From positions 5,022,001-5,086,000 of the forward strand of contig JBANDB010000001.1 of the NCBI GenBank assembly GCA_037576215.1: 64,000 nt of DNA, given 5' to 3'. The first letter of the stretch is position 1, and the number at the start of each line of letters is the position of its first letter. The DNA is from Armillaria gallica (lineage: Eukaryota; Basidiomycota; Agaricomycetes; Agaricales; Physalacriaceae). Both the position numbers and the translations under genes were made by a program. The notes beneath the pieces were generated by a model that was not told where the DNA came from, did no database searches, and worked only from the letters and a program-made list of their open reading frames with translations. This document shows, in pieces, positions 36,238 through 48,776 of this stretch.

Positions 36238-37831
36238 GCATCCCTGCGAGGACCAGAACTGCATGCACTCTGACCCTGATGGCACCTCCCGCTATGGCTG
36301 TACGACTTAGACCCATCCCCAACATCGCCCGCGGTTCATAGCATCTCCTTCTGCCCCGCATGCCCCGTCTACTGCTGCACGACGATTACTGAAATACCGT
36401 CTGACAATCGCCGCGACGATGCTGATCAAATTTTTTGTGGGCTTGGGATCGTACTCGGGGCAGGGTGCACCAGCGATGTATGGGCACTTTGAAGAGCAGA
36501 GGCAACAGATGGAGATTACGCCGCATCTGGCGCCGAGGGAATGGTACTAGTACGAGCTAGAGTGACAGCTCACGTTGACTGCGCTGGTTTTGTGATTTTG
36601 TCGGGAACAAGCTCGACAGCAGACGACTTGCGCTGGATTCGAGTCGGAGAATGGAGGGCGAGGGCCTGAAATTGTTCATGCGATGGACGGTAGTTGTGCT
36701 TGACGCGGCGATACGGGTGCCGGCCGTAGTTTGGTGGGCGCGATGTCGAGAGCAAGGGTGCGTTTTCTTTTATTCCATATGTCCATGTCTAACTCGTTGC
36801 AGTCGGTGTCTATCATCGCTACGCTTGCCAAATCTATGTCTCGTCGACTTTGGGCACTTCCAACACAACTCTACAATGCTTGGCCTTACTCTCCAGCCTG
36901 TGCCTTCGTGAACAAACGGTACCTTGTCGGCGCTGTTCTGTTTTCGTCGTCGTTTCATTCAAACAGATGACGCAGTACTATACTCCTGCCATTGGCATTT
37001 CACTCCTCGCCACGTGCCTTCAGACGCCTCTCCTTTTCCTCAAACTCGCCGCCGTCATAACAACCACCTTTCTCCTCGTCTTTGCTCCGTTTCTTTCCAC
37101 CATTTCCCAGGCCATTCGTCGTATATTCCCTTTTGCACATGGCTTGTTCGAAGACAAAACTTTTGGTGTTTTACCAATGTTCTTATCAAACGGCGCCTAC
37201 TACTCTCCATCCCAAGCCATGCCCGTTTATCAACCATTCTAACCGACCTCGCATTCCTTCCTGCCGTCCTCCTAGTGGCCCAAGCACGGAAACCTCGTCT
37301 TCTCCTCTACGCCCTTCTCACCAGCTCACTCGCTTTCTTCTTATTCAGCTTTCAGGTCCACGAAAAGGCCATCCTCGCCCCCCTCCTTCCAGCTCTCATG
37401 CTTTCCACAACATCAGAGTGGATCACCCTCTTTAGCAACACCGCCGCATTCAGCATGTGGCCCCTCTTAAACGCGACGGCGTCGAACTCCAGTGCGTCTC
37501 TGGAACGGTCTCGTAGGATGCAACCCGTTTTCATTTGCGCGTGATGGATGTCGTCAAATTCTTCTCTGTGGACGTGTACGCCGCTGCGTTTTTGCTGCAC
37601 CTCGCAGAACTCCCTTTCCCCGCTCCTTCCCGGCATCCTGACTTATGGGCAGTAGCCAACGTCTTGGTCTGCAACCCCATCTTCTTTGCCGTCTGGGCGT
37701 GGAGCGTCAATGCGGGTATGGAGGAAAGATGGGCTGGCGCACCTTTCCTAGCGACAAAAAGTCCATTCAAGCGGCAATTCTTTGTTGTCGGCTACTCCGA
37801 GGCCAAAGAGCCGTTTGTCAAGAGTCTTTAG
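36238..37831 (+). pseudogene. ALG6: ALG6-type dolichyl-P-Glc alpha-1,3-glucosyltransferase, decayed
   Basis: Recognisable blocks in order are VGLGSYSGQGAPAMYGHFEE (about 36437), ITPHLAPREWY followed by a stop, LKLFMRWTVVVLDAAIRV (about 36665), DFGHFQHNSTMLGLTL (about 36847), QMTQYYTPAIGISLLATCL (about 36964), RRIFPFAHGLFEDK, then ANFWCFTNVL in another frame, SLAFFLFSFQVHEKAILAPL (about 37330) and MWPLL (about 37455). The final membrane part (37535-37831) is in a third frame. These are hallmarks of ALG6, which adds the first glucose to the lipid-linked N-glycan precursor in the ER. Stops and frame changes mean this copy is dead; ALG6 is normally single-copy, so a functional copy should exist elsewhere. 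Confidence 0.75.
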
Positions 37832-38749
37832 TTGGGTAGTCTTCTTCAATGCCATATATTCCAGGGCTCACCCGAACCTCAGTTGTAAAATTCGTCTCCT
37901 CTTCAGCTATAGATTTATTTTGAAAATGGAGATCTCAAGGCTACCTTCATCGGAGTTATGTGGGTTCCGCTACCGAAAAGGGTGCTCAATTCACCGTGAA
38001 GACTGAGCACAGAAGGGCGAGCGCGGCTTGCTTTTCGGAAATGATCTGTTCATTTCAGATCCTGTCGATTGCATTCGTTAACAGGATGACGTTTCGGTCC
38101 CGTAGGTGGTGCAATTGCATCTCTTTCGACGTTCAAAGGTAAAAGGGAAAAAAATCCCGACGTTCATTGGTCAAAACCGCACGCGTGTCATTTTCATGCC
38201 TGGCAGTGACTTTTCTGGTTTCTCCCAAGCATGTTATAAGACAAATGAATAATCAGAACCTTACTTATTCGATTCCTCATTTAAAAACAAGTGCCGGCCA
38301 GTTCCGCTATTCATCGGTAATCCACCGTGAGTATGGACACATACTGTCCTACGAAAGGGCTAGCTCGGTGTCACTGCTGTTAACTAGTGGTCTGGTATCT
38401 TTCTTTCTCTGGTGCTGAGGCACTTCCGTAGATCCCTCGCTGACATAGTAACCCATCTGTATCTTTTCAATTCATCAGTCTTGCATCATTTGCTGGTATC
38501 TATCTCGCAATCCAACTTTCTGGGAATTGCAGAAACTGTATCGGTGCTACGCTTGCAAAATGTCGGTAATTCCCAATCATTTAATACACTCTCCGCTGCA
38601 TTAGTAGCGACTAACTCTTCGAGGACTTCGTCGCATGAAATTTTGATGTTGACGTCGACAGGCCTTGTTACCGATATCGAAATTCTCTCATGCTTGCAAA
38701 AATGACAGTGTAGAAATGGAAAGCAAAATGCAGTAACAACCGTACCAGA
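37832..38749. other. Region without recognisable gene
   Basis: Only short frames are present on both strands; none has a family signature or consistent splice pattern. Confidence 0.45.
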
Positions 38750-40303
38750 AATTGAAGGAGACGGTTTTGAGTTATGGAGACTCTGCTGATAAGGACATTG
38801 CTGGCGCACCGATATCTACTCTCGAAGCCAAAGGGTTCCCGCCGCATACATCCTCTTCTTTTCGCGCTGCAGCAGGCGACACGAGGATCATCTACTCTGT
38901 GCCTGGCATCACGCCTATCCGACGATGACATCTCGGGAGAGTCGAACTCCACGTCCAATAAGCATCGCCGGATTCGTTTATCCGCGAGTGCGGAACTCTC
39001 GTTGTTGCCCTACAAATAATGAATGACTGCCACAGAACTGAATATTGAACGGACTGGGCGCGTTGCTTCTAGCCCATGAACGGAACCTTGTGAGGCTATT
39101 GCAAACAGCGAGGGAAGCCACTGATATCGACACGCTTGTAACGCCTCACCTGTGAACAACGCGCAGGCATCGGAGGGAAAGAAGAATGAAAATGCTCGGG
39201 AAGGAGAAGGAGAGAAAGGTGTAGAGGAGAGCGGGCATTGCATGCATTCGTTCGGTGCCAATTCGTGAAGGAGGAGACCGGTCAGGGAATTTCGGGGTGC
39301 GCGTGGAAATAGTGACATGGCTGGTTGCCTGGTCGAGGTAATGACAAGCAAACACTTTCGAGGTAGCTCAATCAAGGAATCTTCGAAAGGACTAGAGCAA
39401 ACGACCGTCGAACTTGGATCAGATTAGGGAAGTGGCTGATTAGCTATTCAGTAGTGCTCGAAAGCAGGCGTCAGCGTTGATACCTCCTAGGAAACAGTTC
39501 TGATAATGAGATTCGCGGTCCGGGACCAAAGACGGCTACATATCGTTTATGGACGGGGACTGCATGAACGCCGTGAGGCCCTCGGTCCAGCTGTGTAAGG
39601 CTCGAACACGAGCACGTAGGCATTGGAGGGCCGATGACGCGCCCCCTCAGACCAGGACAAGGTTGAGCTGGGGTGTATGGTAAAAGTTGGTGGACAGCAG
39701 CGCCAACTACGAAAAACGACATGGCCAGCAAGTGTCACTTCGTGGCAACGACTAGCGAACGGCTTAGTTCGTGCTCCAGAGCGAACAGGCCATCGAGGTC
39801 CGTCAAGGAATGGAATCCACCTTGGTTGTCTCTGGGCGATTGGAGGACTGTATCGTGTTCGTGATATCGATGATGGCGGGTGTGTGATGAAAGCGCGACC
39901 GGTATGCAAGTGAGGAAGCGAACCAATGATCACCAAACTTGACAACAACACTCTAAAGATCCGGTCCTTCTCACGACGATGTAGAGTAGCAGCATCGGGA
40001 GAAGGGAGAGGAATACAATAGTTTTCCCATAGTAGACCGAGTTGGAACGTAGAGGTGGGAGAGAGAAACGCATCGAGAGATGCCGCCAAAAGTACTTCGT
40101 CACTTTGAGTGTATTAAGACTCAGAAACTTCATAGAATGACATTGACATTGGTGTGGACTACGTTAATACAACATTGACAGAAGGATAATCAACGCTAAG
40201 TAGATACACATTAGCATCACCAACATCAGACACGAAGCGGAGTAAACCTCACCAGAACGCGTCGAGCACAATCCAAAATCCTCCGCATGCGCGCGTGGCA
40301 CGT

Positions 40304-40548
40304 TTACTCACTATGAACCAAACAGTCAGCCCGGGACCCACAAGACGACGACGACCAACTCACAGGAGCGACAAGGTGATGTCACCGTTGACCTTCGCCT
40401 GGATGGCGATCTCGACCTCGAGGTTGAGGTCAAGACGGAGCTTCACGGATGCGGGGGGTGCAGCGGCGCGCTGGGAGCGGCCGACGATCTGACCGCCGAG
40501 GACGGAGGAGGTTTCGGTAGGTGCGAATTGGGTTTGTGGGGCAGACAT
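40304..40548 (-). CDS. Small repeated gene, copy 1 (63 aa)
   Basis: Exon 1 is 40548-40364, the intron 40363-40311 (53 bp, GTGAGT...CATAG), and exon 2 encodes only the last residues and TAA. The protein starts MSAPQTQFAPTETSSVLGGQ, has a basic/Ala-Pro middle (GRSQRAAAPPASV), and ends with the family core KLRLDLNLEVEIAIQAKVNG followed by DITLSLLE. Hydrophobic residues alternate through the core, as expected for amphipathic beta strands with a turn at NGD. There is no signal peptide or membrane segment. The family has no name I know; recalled look-alikes are short fungal proteins of unknown function. The TATA box on the minus strand begins 44 nt before the start codon. Confidence 0.85.
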
Positions 40549-41219
40549 TGTTGTGTTGAGGAGGGAGAGACGGTGGGATAGAGGGTTTTATACAAGGAGG
40601 ATTGCGCCATATTGGTCTATGTTCCTCAGAACGAGGAGAGGGGCGAGAGCAACGTTATGGATTGCGCCATGGTGCATTTAGCAACTCGGGTGCCTCGTCG
40701 TCGTATATTGGATGAGAAGAGAAGACTAAGTAGACAGGTCCGGGTTAAATTCCGTGGGTTGTCATTGTCAAACACGTACCAAGTGCGAACACCCGGGTAC
40801 CTCTTGGGTCACCTTGTGATTAGTCTCAGGCGGGGACGATGCGTACGGGCAGGTTCTTCTTCTCCATTTGGAGGTGGAGCGAAGCACGGGAACTGGCAGG
40901 CAGAAACAGAACGTAGGCCTTGTCGTAACGGTCTGGAAGTGGGGTGCCTTCGAGAAAAAAAAACTTGAAGTGCTCATGTATTACTATCATGGGAGGAAGA
41001 GAGAGAGGCTGGACTGTTGGGTTCCCACGGATGTATTCATTAGTCCTACTGCATCAGAAAATTTCCCGTCAACGAGGCAGATTGCAAGCTTCCATGTACA
41101 TGTATATTCAAATGAAATTTCAATGGTTACGGGAGCATTCGCGCGCCGAGTACTCCGCAACGGTAGTCCAGTTAGTTATAAAAGCCCTCACCTGGCCGTC
41201 CTCAATCTTCAGCATAATC
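40549..41219. promoter_or_regulatory. Divergent promoter of copies 1 and 2
   Basis: TATAAAA boxes lie at 40592-40586 (minus, 44 nt before the ATG) and 41177-41183 (plus, 43 nt before the ATG). The motif CGAGGCACCCGA (minus, 40697-40686) lies 138 bp upstream of copy 1; the same motif precedes copies 3, 6 and 8. Copy 2 has CTTCAGCATAATC just before its ATG. Confidence 0.65.
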
Positions 41220-41467
41220 ATGTCTGCCCCACAAACCCAATACGCACCCACCCAATCTTCCTCTGTCCTCGGTGGACAAGTCGTCGGCCGCTCTGAGCGC
41301 CAGGCTGTCGCACCCCCCGCAGCTTTGAAGTTGCGCCTTGACCTTAACCTCGAAGTCGAGATCGCCATCCAGGCCAAGGTCAACGGTGACATCACTTTGT
41401 CCCTCCTGTAAGTGTGTTGCTTCGTGTTGGCGCGTCGGAGGGCTAACTGGTGGTTTGCAGTGAGTAA
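41220..41467 (+). CDS. Small repeated gene, copy 2 (64 aa)
   Basis: Exon 1 is 41220-41407, the intron 41408-41460 (53 bp), and exon 2 is 41461-41467 (T GAG TAA), so the chain ends LLE. The N-terminus is MSAPQTQYAPTQSSSVLGGQ, the middle VVGRSERQAVAPPAA, and the core LKLRLDLNLEVEIAIQAKVN is the same as in the other copies. The long minus-strand frames across it are shadows created by the skewed codon pattern. Confidence 0.88.
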
Positions 41468-43100
41468 ATGTGCTATGCGCATTGGGAGATGGAGTCGGCG
41501 CGCAGTCGTCCGTTCGAGGTGAGCTTTGTCTGTCGGTGTGTTCGTCGGTTTTGTGCTGACGCTCGTTAAGGCACCGCGATGTACCGGCTACATTCTTCTC
41601 GTCGTCCTTGGTTGGCAGTGAATTAGTGTCTGTACACCTATTAGATACCAATGTCATTGTTTTCTGGGATCATGCAATTGAGATTTTACCAACAACGAGG
41701 CGTGTGTTCCAAGTTTCGGGGTGGTAAGCTTGTCGACTGGAGTTGTCGGGGATTTCTACCGCGATTGAGAGCATGGCAGTGTATAAGTGACTTTGGGCGG
41801 CATCTTCCGATGCGTTCTCTCTCCCGCACTAACGCTCCAACTCAGGACTACTGTATTCTTCTCGCCTCTCCCTTTGCTGCTACCTCACATTGTCGTGAGA
41901 ATGACCAAGTTCTTAGAGCCAGGGTGTTGCCGGTGCCGTGGTGCGAGCAAGTTTGTTAATTTACCATGATTCTCCTCTCATAGACCACTCAGCTAGGTTC
42001 GCTTCCTCAATTGCATACCGGCGGCGCTTTCATCACACATCCACCACCATCGACATAAGTCCTCCATTCGCCCGCCATACAAAGGTGGTATAAGACGACC
42101 ACAGTGGATTCCATTCCTTGACGGACCTCGATGGCAAGTGAGAACCATTTACTCTGGAGCGCGAGCATCAGGAGATTCGCTAGTCGTCGTTACAGCGAGC
42201 CGCCAACTTGTACCATTGCACCAACGGCGCGCTCTCTCCTCCCGAGCGTCAACCGCCCTCCAAAGCCTGCTCGCTCATGTTCGCGGCTTCCGTTACAATT
42301 ACATCAATATTGGCGGCTTTCTCACGTTATCAAGAGCATGAATACAACGCAATACTAGGCCATTCCTTACCGCACTGACAATGTGCAGGCCGTGGCGGAG
42401 ACGCCCACCACTTGTCAATGTGTTTGCTAACCACCACTCGCCTCCCGCGCACCCTCAATTCCCTGACCCAGCTTGGGAGATTGAGCTGTTTGCTAGCCGT
42501 CGCCACGAACCAACACTCGCCGGCCAAGTTGTTACCTCCCGAGCACGAGCATCATCACTTCCTGTCTGCCTGCGCGTTCGTATTCGCGGCTTTCGTGGCA
42601 GAATGAGGGCCTCGCAGTGTCCGCCCGTTGATGGTTGACTCGGACTGTCGAGTATACACGCGACACTATGCTCTTCCACCACAACCGTCCCTACTTCCCT
42701 AGTTCAACCATGCAAGCTAGGTAGCTTGAGAGCGTCCGACCTAGTAACCACCACTCACTCTGACGCTCCTCCCGCGCACCCTCCATTCGTCTACCCTCCT
42801 CTCCCCTATATCCCTCTCCATCCCAGAGTCACAAACATGTCAATATCGCTGTTTGAAAGATGGCAAGCTCGTGCAGTCCACATTCGGGCCTTTCGATATT
42901 CAGTACGAGAGTTCCATACTCGCGGGTAAAAGGATCCGATGTTTGCTTATTGGGCATATCCCGGGATGGGATCGTCGGATGGATAGCAGGTGTAGATTCG
43001 CCTACTGCAGTGAGGATGTATACGGTGGGGACCCTTTGGTGTGCTAGGAGGGTTTCCATAACTCAAAGCCGTCTCCTCCATTTTCTGGTACAGTTGTTCC

Positions 43101-45780
43101 TGCACTTTGCATTCTGTAAATCTAATACACAACCAACTAGCTTCCACGCATCGTCAACGAGATAGTATCTCTCTCGAGACGCCGTATCCATCTCCACACT
43201 GTCATTTTTTCACCAAGGACGCTTCCACACTCGCGGATAAATGGGTCCGACGCTTTCGCGTGGAGTTCGATTCTCCCGAGGCGTAGTTCTTGGGGTGTAT
43301 AGATGTTTTTTCGGCAAGGGCTGTGCGTCTCATTTTAACAAGCATAGTCACGATTCTTTGACTCACGCCCGGTAAAGGGTTTGGATGAGCAAGTTGGGGA
43401 TCGTCTGTCGCTTGCTCAGTCGTCGTGTTGACTGCATACCTCTACCCTTCTGTGCTCAAACCCTCGTGTTTCGTGTCTTTCCTTACGTGTTCCGCATTCC
43501 GTCCTCCACTCTCTGAATTTCTGAGTCGCACCTAGCAGGATTCCGAGCCGTTCCGTATCCAATCGCACTGTTGGGCAGCAGGTTTGGCGGCTTCTCTCAT
43601 AATTCTCCTCTCATCGACTATATCTCAGCCAAGTTCGCTTCCTCGCTTGCCGATGAGCGTCATCCAGGCATAATGGCTATGCGTTCATCACACATCCGGT
43701 ATCATCAGATTCCATTCCAACCCGGACCTCGATGACAAGTCGGACCCCGATGAACTGTTCGCTAGCCGTCGCTACAGCGAATTACGATATATGCTCGTCG
43801 TCCACTCCTCCACGACCGCCACCAACACTCACTAGCACTGGCTATGTTGTTACTTTACAGCAGGCGCTACTCCGGGAAGTCCGCCGACTTGTACCTTTGC
43901 ACCCCAGCGCAACCAACGAACCCCACCAAGCATCACCACTCATTGTCTGCCCTAAAAAGCCCTGTCGTCCTAGACTATTTACGTAGAGCTGTCTACGAAA
44001 GCACGACCCCGACCAGGAAACCACCATTCGTCAGCCATGTCTTTCCGATTGCGTACCCCTCAATTCTCTCCTCCTTCACGAATAGGCATAGACGCCGCGC
44101 AGAACTTTCAAGCCCTCTCTCCCCTACGCTTTTCCCACTATGTGGAGGGATATGAACACCAGTGGCTTGAAAGACGACCATTGGGACGCCTTGCAGCGTT
44201 CCATTGAGTGTGCTCTCAAGCTAGAAGGAACGCGTCCCGCCCCTCTCCTCTTACCGGGTAGAAATTACCGATCTTTCCTTACTCGTACCTCAAAGTGGCC
44301 TCCTCCATTTGCTATTGTGCGGTACCACATTTGAATACATAACCCACCGCCTCATCATCTTTACCTACCGGCAATGGGAGTTTCACGTACCTATGATGGG
44401 ATCCTTTTCATTGTCTCGACAAGGATACACTGCTAAATGGAAAGCACCGACGCCGTATATATTTCTACACTGTCGGCAGGTCCGCTTCACGTGCTTGTTT
44501 GCCACAAGGATGAACTGAACGGTTCCACTCGCGGGTAAATGGGTCCGATGTTTTGGCTAATTGGTGCTGTCATTATCCTCTCCCCTTTTAATCCGTGTCG
44601 CGTTGAAATTTGCGTCTTTTCCTTACCTAGTCCACATTCCGCTCGTGTTCTGGTCTTCCGATGAACCTTCACGAGTTACGATCCTGAGCGTACGCCTGCT
44701 CTCGTGGTGTGTGTACCGGCACAAGGAACGTCCGGGTCCACAGCCCTAACATCGAAGTGGTCATTGGTGGGACTAGATACGAGAGAGAATCAACCGCTCG
44801 CTCACAATTATGGCGATTTCGCTACTCTACCATACACGTCGATGGCAAAGTTGGTTGTCGTGTCTGTCCTCAGTTCGAATCTGGGTCTACTCATAAGGGT
44901 GGTTTGGTCACATTTGTTTTCTGCCTCGTCGTCACTGGAATCGATCGACTGGGTTATCGTAGTGCCTGCCCTGTTGAAACTTGACGTCCTGTTCCCGAGT
45001 GACGAATGTCCCCGGTTTTTATCTCTTCTATCCCGCGACAGATATCACCGTTTTCCCTGGCCACGTACCCGAAATGTACGATGGGGAGCTGTGGCTTATT
45101 TTTGGTTTTGTTTCTGTAAGTCTAATGCATGACTACCACGTCCACTCTCCGCACTCTGGTGGTGGGAGACCTGTCGAGCACACTATTCCATCTGCCCTTT
45201 TACTATCCAGCTGAAAAATGTCGGCTCCTTCAAGGCAAAGGAAAGTACTATTGTGCCGCTAGGAGTTCCTGTCGTACATAATCCGTAGAAGGTGTCTTCA
45301 TTGCTCTGGATCATGGCTCCTCCAGTCTCGGTGAGTAGACTAGAAAGTGATCCCGAAGCAACACTGATATTGATATCTCGTAGGGGGACGGGAACTCTCA
45401 GTATAGTGCAAGTAAGGGTACGCGACAATATGGGAAGAAGGTATTCCGACCTGTAATTGCTCTCAGCACGAAATAAAATGCAGGGAACGAAGGAAATTTG
45501 CAAACTTGTCACTCCAGAAGAGCTGGAACTCTTACTCATTCAAAACCGGACAACATGATCCCAAAAAAACACCGGTATTGATATTCCACAGGTATAAACG
45601 CTCGTAAATACTAATACGTTGTAGGTAAGGGAACGGAAGGAGAGAAGAAAGTTGTAGTCAACAAAGCCGTGGATGATTTCTAGTATAACGACGCTCAGCA
45701 CAAAGACGACGAAATTATGGAACAGTTGGTCTTACCTCGATCCAACTAATGCAACATTACTTCGACTCCCCACGTCCTTC
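43101..45780. other. Repeat-derived region between copies 2 and 3
   Basis: No gene is recognised. It contains two further copies of the CACTCGCGGRTAAA block (43221-43252 and 44521-44550). At 43.6-43.8 kb there is a diverged copy of the 42.0-42.2 kb sequence. At 45.34-45.66 kb lie duplicated segments that also follow copies 4, 5 and 7 (GGTATAAAACGCTCGTAAAT type). Confidence 0.5.
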
Positions 45781-45786
45781 ACACAT

Positions 45787-46038
45787 TTACTGGCTAAAAA
45801 TCAAGCAATCAGCTTCAGCACACCCAGCAAGGCGACAGAATACGACTTACAGGAGCGACAAGGTGATGTCACCGTTGACCTTCGCCTGGATGGCGATCTC
45901 GACCTCGAGGTTCAGGTCAAGGCGCAGCTTCAAGGCTGCGGGAGGAGCAACAGCCTGGCGCTCAGAGCGGCCGACGATCTGTCCACCGAGGACGGAAGAG
46001 GATTGAGTAGGTGCGAATTTGGTTTCTGGGGCAGACAT
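45787..46038 (-). CDS. Small repeated gene, copy 3 (64 aa)
   Basis: Exon 1 is 46038-45851, the intron 45850-45794 (57 bp, GTAAGT...TTTTTAG), and exon 2 reads C CAG TAA, so the chain ends LLQ instead of LLE. The N-terminus is MSAPETKFAPTQSSSVLGGQ and the core is unchanged. Downstream flanks match those of copies 5 and 7, showing common duplication. Confidence 0.87.
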
Positions 46039-46200
46039 AGTGATGCTGAAGAATCAGAGGTCAACTTGCTGCGCCTTTTATACGAATTTCGACAGCCTCC
46101 CCGGATTAGGACGGGGGCCAGAGCAACGTTATAATACTAATTACATTCCCGGAAGCGCTTGTAATTTGTGCAACCGAAATCGGGTGCCTCGTTGTAGCAA
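46039..46200 (-). promoter_or_regulatory. Promoter of copy 3
   Basis: The TATAAAA box begins at 46082 (44 nt before the ATG). CTTCAGCATCACT immediately precedes the start codon. The motif CGAGGCACCCGA lies at 46191-46180, 142 bp upstream. A divergent plus-strand partner like copies 2, 6 and 8 is missing here. Confidence 0.6.
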
Positions 46201-47250
46201 TTTGATTGAGCCTCGACAGCGAAGCGCTCCAGAAGAGAAGGCTCCGAGTCAAATTTGGGGGTACGTAAACAGTTTCAACTTCGGTCCGAGGGTAACAAGC
46301 GCCTGTTCGGTAACCGCAGATGTGTGGACGATTGTAGGTCCAGGTCTAGACCTTGTTGGTTGCCTTCTTACACCCATCACGTATTCTGCGCGACTTTTCC
46401 TTCTCATAATAATTGCGCTTCCTTGACCACCAGCAGAAAGAAAAGTCCAGGAGACGATTCGATATACATCTGTTCTGGGGGATTAGACCTGCCTCGACTT
46501 TGCAGCCCTAGTTACAGAACGACTTCAGCAGCGACTTCCACAGGGAAATAGCAACGAAACTCGTTGTCTTTGGAGTCTCGTTGCTTTTGTGAGTTTCCAT
46601 CGTTCCAGCTGATCTGCGTCTATTCTCCGCCACCCTGTTGTCCAAATATGCCAGACAACTGTCTACGAACGTCGGCACGAGAGACCGTGATGACCAGCAT
46701 TTTCCATGCTCTAGATTCGAACGAGGATGCTCTCTCAACGTTAACCCCAGTGCTCGTTCAAACGCAGGAAATACCATGCCTATCGCTTCCGTACGCTGAT
46801 GTCAAATTTGATGGCTCTTTGGTCCCATCCTCAAACTCGTCGGTCTCTTCACGCGTGCGCCATATATTTTACCCCGCCTACGAACATCCTTTGTGACATG
46901 TATCTGAAACCCCGGTGGACCATCCTTTTTCTTTCGGATTCATCATTTCATTAACGCTTACTTCATGAATCATAACGTGGTGGAGGTACAGGTCCCCAGG
47001 CGACCTCCTTTCCTCTTGCCCCGGGTCCCTCCGCTCATTAATCTGGTGTTTCGACGTGTTGTGTAGCGGACATTTTCGGTAAATTTTAACTCTGTGTTGC
47101 GGTCAGCCAAGGCCGTGGAGTGTGTCGTACTTCAGTGTCATGCTCTCGTGATGTTGCGGGTATATGTCAACTATCCGTGCTCGTCTTCTGTGTCGTCCTC
47201 CCCTTCACGTCGTTCTCTTTCCTTTTCCTCCTCGGTTTTTAGAGCATGCC
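46201..47250. other. Region without recognisable gene
   Basis: A plus-strand frame at 46564-46896 (110 codons) is the longest but has no family signature. Otherwise nothing is seen. Confidence 0.4.
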
Positions 47251-47481
47251 TCAGACTTCGTGGCTCCCCTGATGAAGTGAACGCTCCGGTGTTCCAATGG
47301 GTTCGTTCAGTGCTGTAATCCCTTCTTTAGTGCCAAGAATGTCCGGCAGGTACGATCTTGACACATTCAGAAGTACCTCCTGTTGGCCCTCATATCCGAG
47401 AGGACACTCGAGGATGATATGTTCCTGTGTCTGAAAAATATGACTCGCCACGGGAACAGCCAACGTCCTCGCTTGGCACAA
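47251..47481 (-). pseudogene. Non-LTR retrotransposon tail relic
   Basis: The minus-strand frame contains TQEHIILECPLG followed by LPDILGTKEGITALNEPI. This resembles the C-terminal end of fungal Tad/LINE-type reverse transcriptase proteins, where a Cys/His knuckle (EHI..EC) is followed by an LG(T)..G..AL segment. No reverse transcriptase core is nearby. The match is by recalled consensus only. Confidence 0.45.
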
Positions 47482-48024
47482 AATACGCCAATGTATGAAA
47501 CCCTGGGCCGTCAGTATCGGTTCGTTTTGCCTGCGTATGTATCCTTCTGTTAAATAAAGAATGCGAAATCATTTATTGGTATCTGTCAGGCTCGAGCAAA
47601 AATCAAGCAGACGATTGGCCGTCGGTAGGTACAGTATGCTAATGGACGCTTTAAGCCGATACCGATAGAAAATGTCATGATGGGATCACCAACAACCATT
47701 TAAGTAGAACAAATTTCGAGGGGATTCGAGAATACAGTCATTGGAATACTTGTCACCTCAAAATACCGAACTCGTAAGCTTATTCGAAACTGGAACCCGT
47801 GACCCCGAAAAAATACTGATATTGATGTAGAATGCTCTTAATACTAATACAGTGCAAGTAGGGGAACGTGAGAGGACGGGAAAGCCTCAGCCGACAAGGA
47901 TAGAAACGATTTCGAGCGTCACAAGTTTCAAGATGAACACGATGAAGACAAGCTACAATCAGTTCCTTAGTACCTCGATCCAACTAATGCAATGCTACTC
48001 CAACTCCCCATGCCTGCGCAACAT

Positions 48025-48277
48025 TTACTGCCTGTAGAAGCCAATTGCTCAGCACGACGACGCAACACGAAGAATCTACTTACAGGAGCGACAAGGTGAT
48101 GTCACCGTTGACCTTTGCCTGAATGGCGATCTCGACTTCGAGGTTGAGGTCAAGACGGAGCTTCAAAGCTGCGGGAGGTGCGACAGCCTGGCGCTCAGAG
48201 CGACCGACGATTTGTTCACCGAGGACGGAGGAAGATTGCGTATGGGTAGGTGCGAATCGGGTTTGTGGGTTAGACAT
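48025..48277 (-). CDS. Small repeated gene, copy 4 (66 aa)
   Basis: Exon 1 is 48277-48084, the intron 48083-48032 (52 bp), and exon 2 reads G CAG TAA (LLQ). The start MSNPQTRFAPTHTQSSSVLG was chosen because the TATA box lies 45 nt upstream; an in-frame ATG at 48346 lies upstream of that TATA box. Differences are an inserted His-Thr and LGEQ instead of LGGQ. Confidence 0.83.
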
Positions 48278-48776
48278 GGGGATACTGAAGAAAAGGGAAG
48301 TCCAATTGCTGGGCCTTTTATACGAATACTTATCGACACCTTCCACTTCGGATTAGGATGAGGGCTAGAGCAATAGAGCCGTTGCAACGTTGCGGGGTAC
48401 CTCATGTTAATAACTTGGGCTTTCGAGGACGTGGAAAAGTACCGGGGTGGGTTCCGCGACTCGTGTCGCGAGTACCGTATCAACACCATTACCAGTTAGA
48501 CGCGTAAGCTAGGAGATGATGGATCCAGATTCCCATAGCAAGTTTCTGATTGTAACGACCCAACGCGCTTTCCCTTACCTCCCGCATCAGAGTCTTATAT
48601 TGCTTTGTATTCTCCAAGCACACGAACACGGTCCAGAAGATTACAGGGAGGCGGTTTCGTGAGCGTCGGCAGCGAGGATCGTTCGTCGCTCTACCCTCTG
48701 ACTCCACGCGTCGGACTTTTGACAGCGACAAGTCCCCGTTGCTCATAAGATGAACGTAAATATCCTCGAAATTTGT
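48278..48776. promoter_or_regulatory. Divergent region between copy 4 and the relic
   Basis: The TATAAAA box of copy 4 begins at 48322 on the minus strand. The segment 48.5-48.77 kb matches 52.4-52.68 kb and 59.64-59.9 kb (for example CCCATAGCAAGTTTCTGATT), so it belongs to the duplicated unit. Confidence 0.5.

Larger units (their letters stand above)
38750..43100. repeat. Large inverted duplication centred near 40.9 kb
   Basis: Five landmarks are mirrored about one centre: 38751-38795 with 43047-43095 (CCATAACTCAAARCCGTCTC); 38969-38995 with 42911-42941 (CTCGCGGRTAAA); 39670-39940 with 41990-42250 (CCATTCCTTGACGGACCTCG); 39940-40110 with 41780-41960; and small-gene copy 1 (minus) with copy 2 (plus). 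Midpoints fall between about 40.87 and 40.95 kb. The arms are about 2 kb and diverged, and the spacer holds the two promoters. The duplicated flanks contain no gene I recognise. Confidence 0.7.

Noticed and set aside
41120..41657. Long minus-strand frames opposite small gene 2, and similar frames opposite copies 3, 4, 5, 7 and 8
   Set aside because: They recur only because the sense core is codon-biased; the sense strand has conserved ATG, intron, TATA box and stop in every copy.
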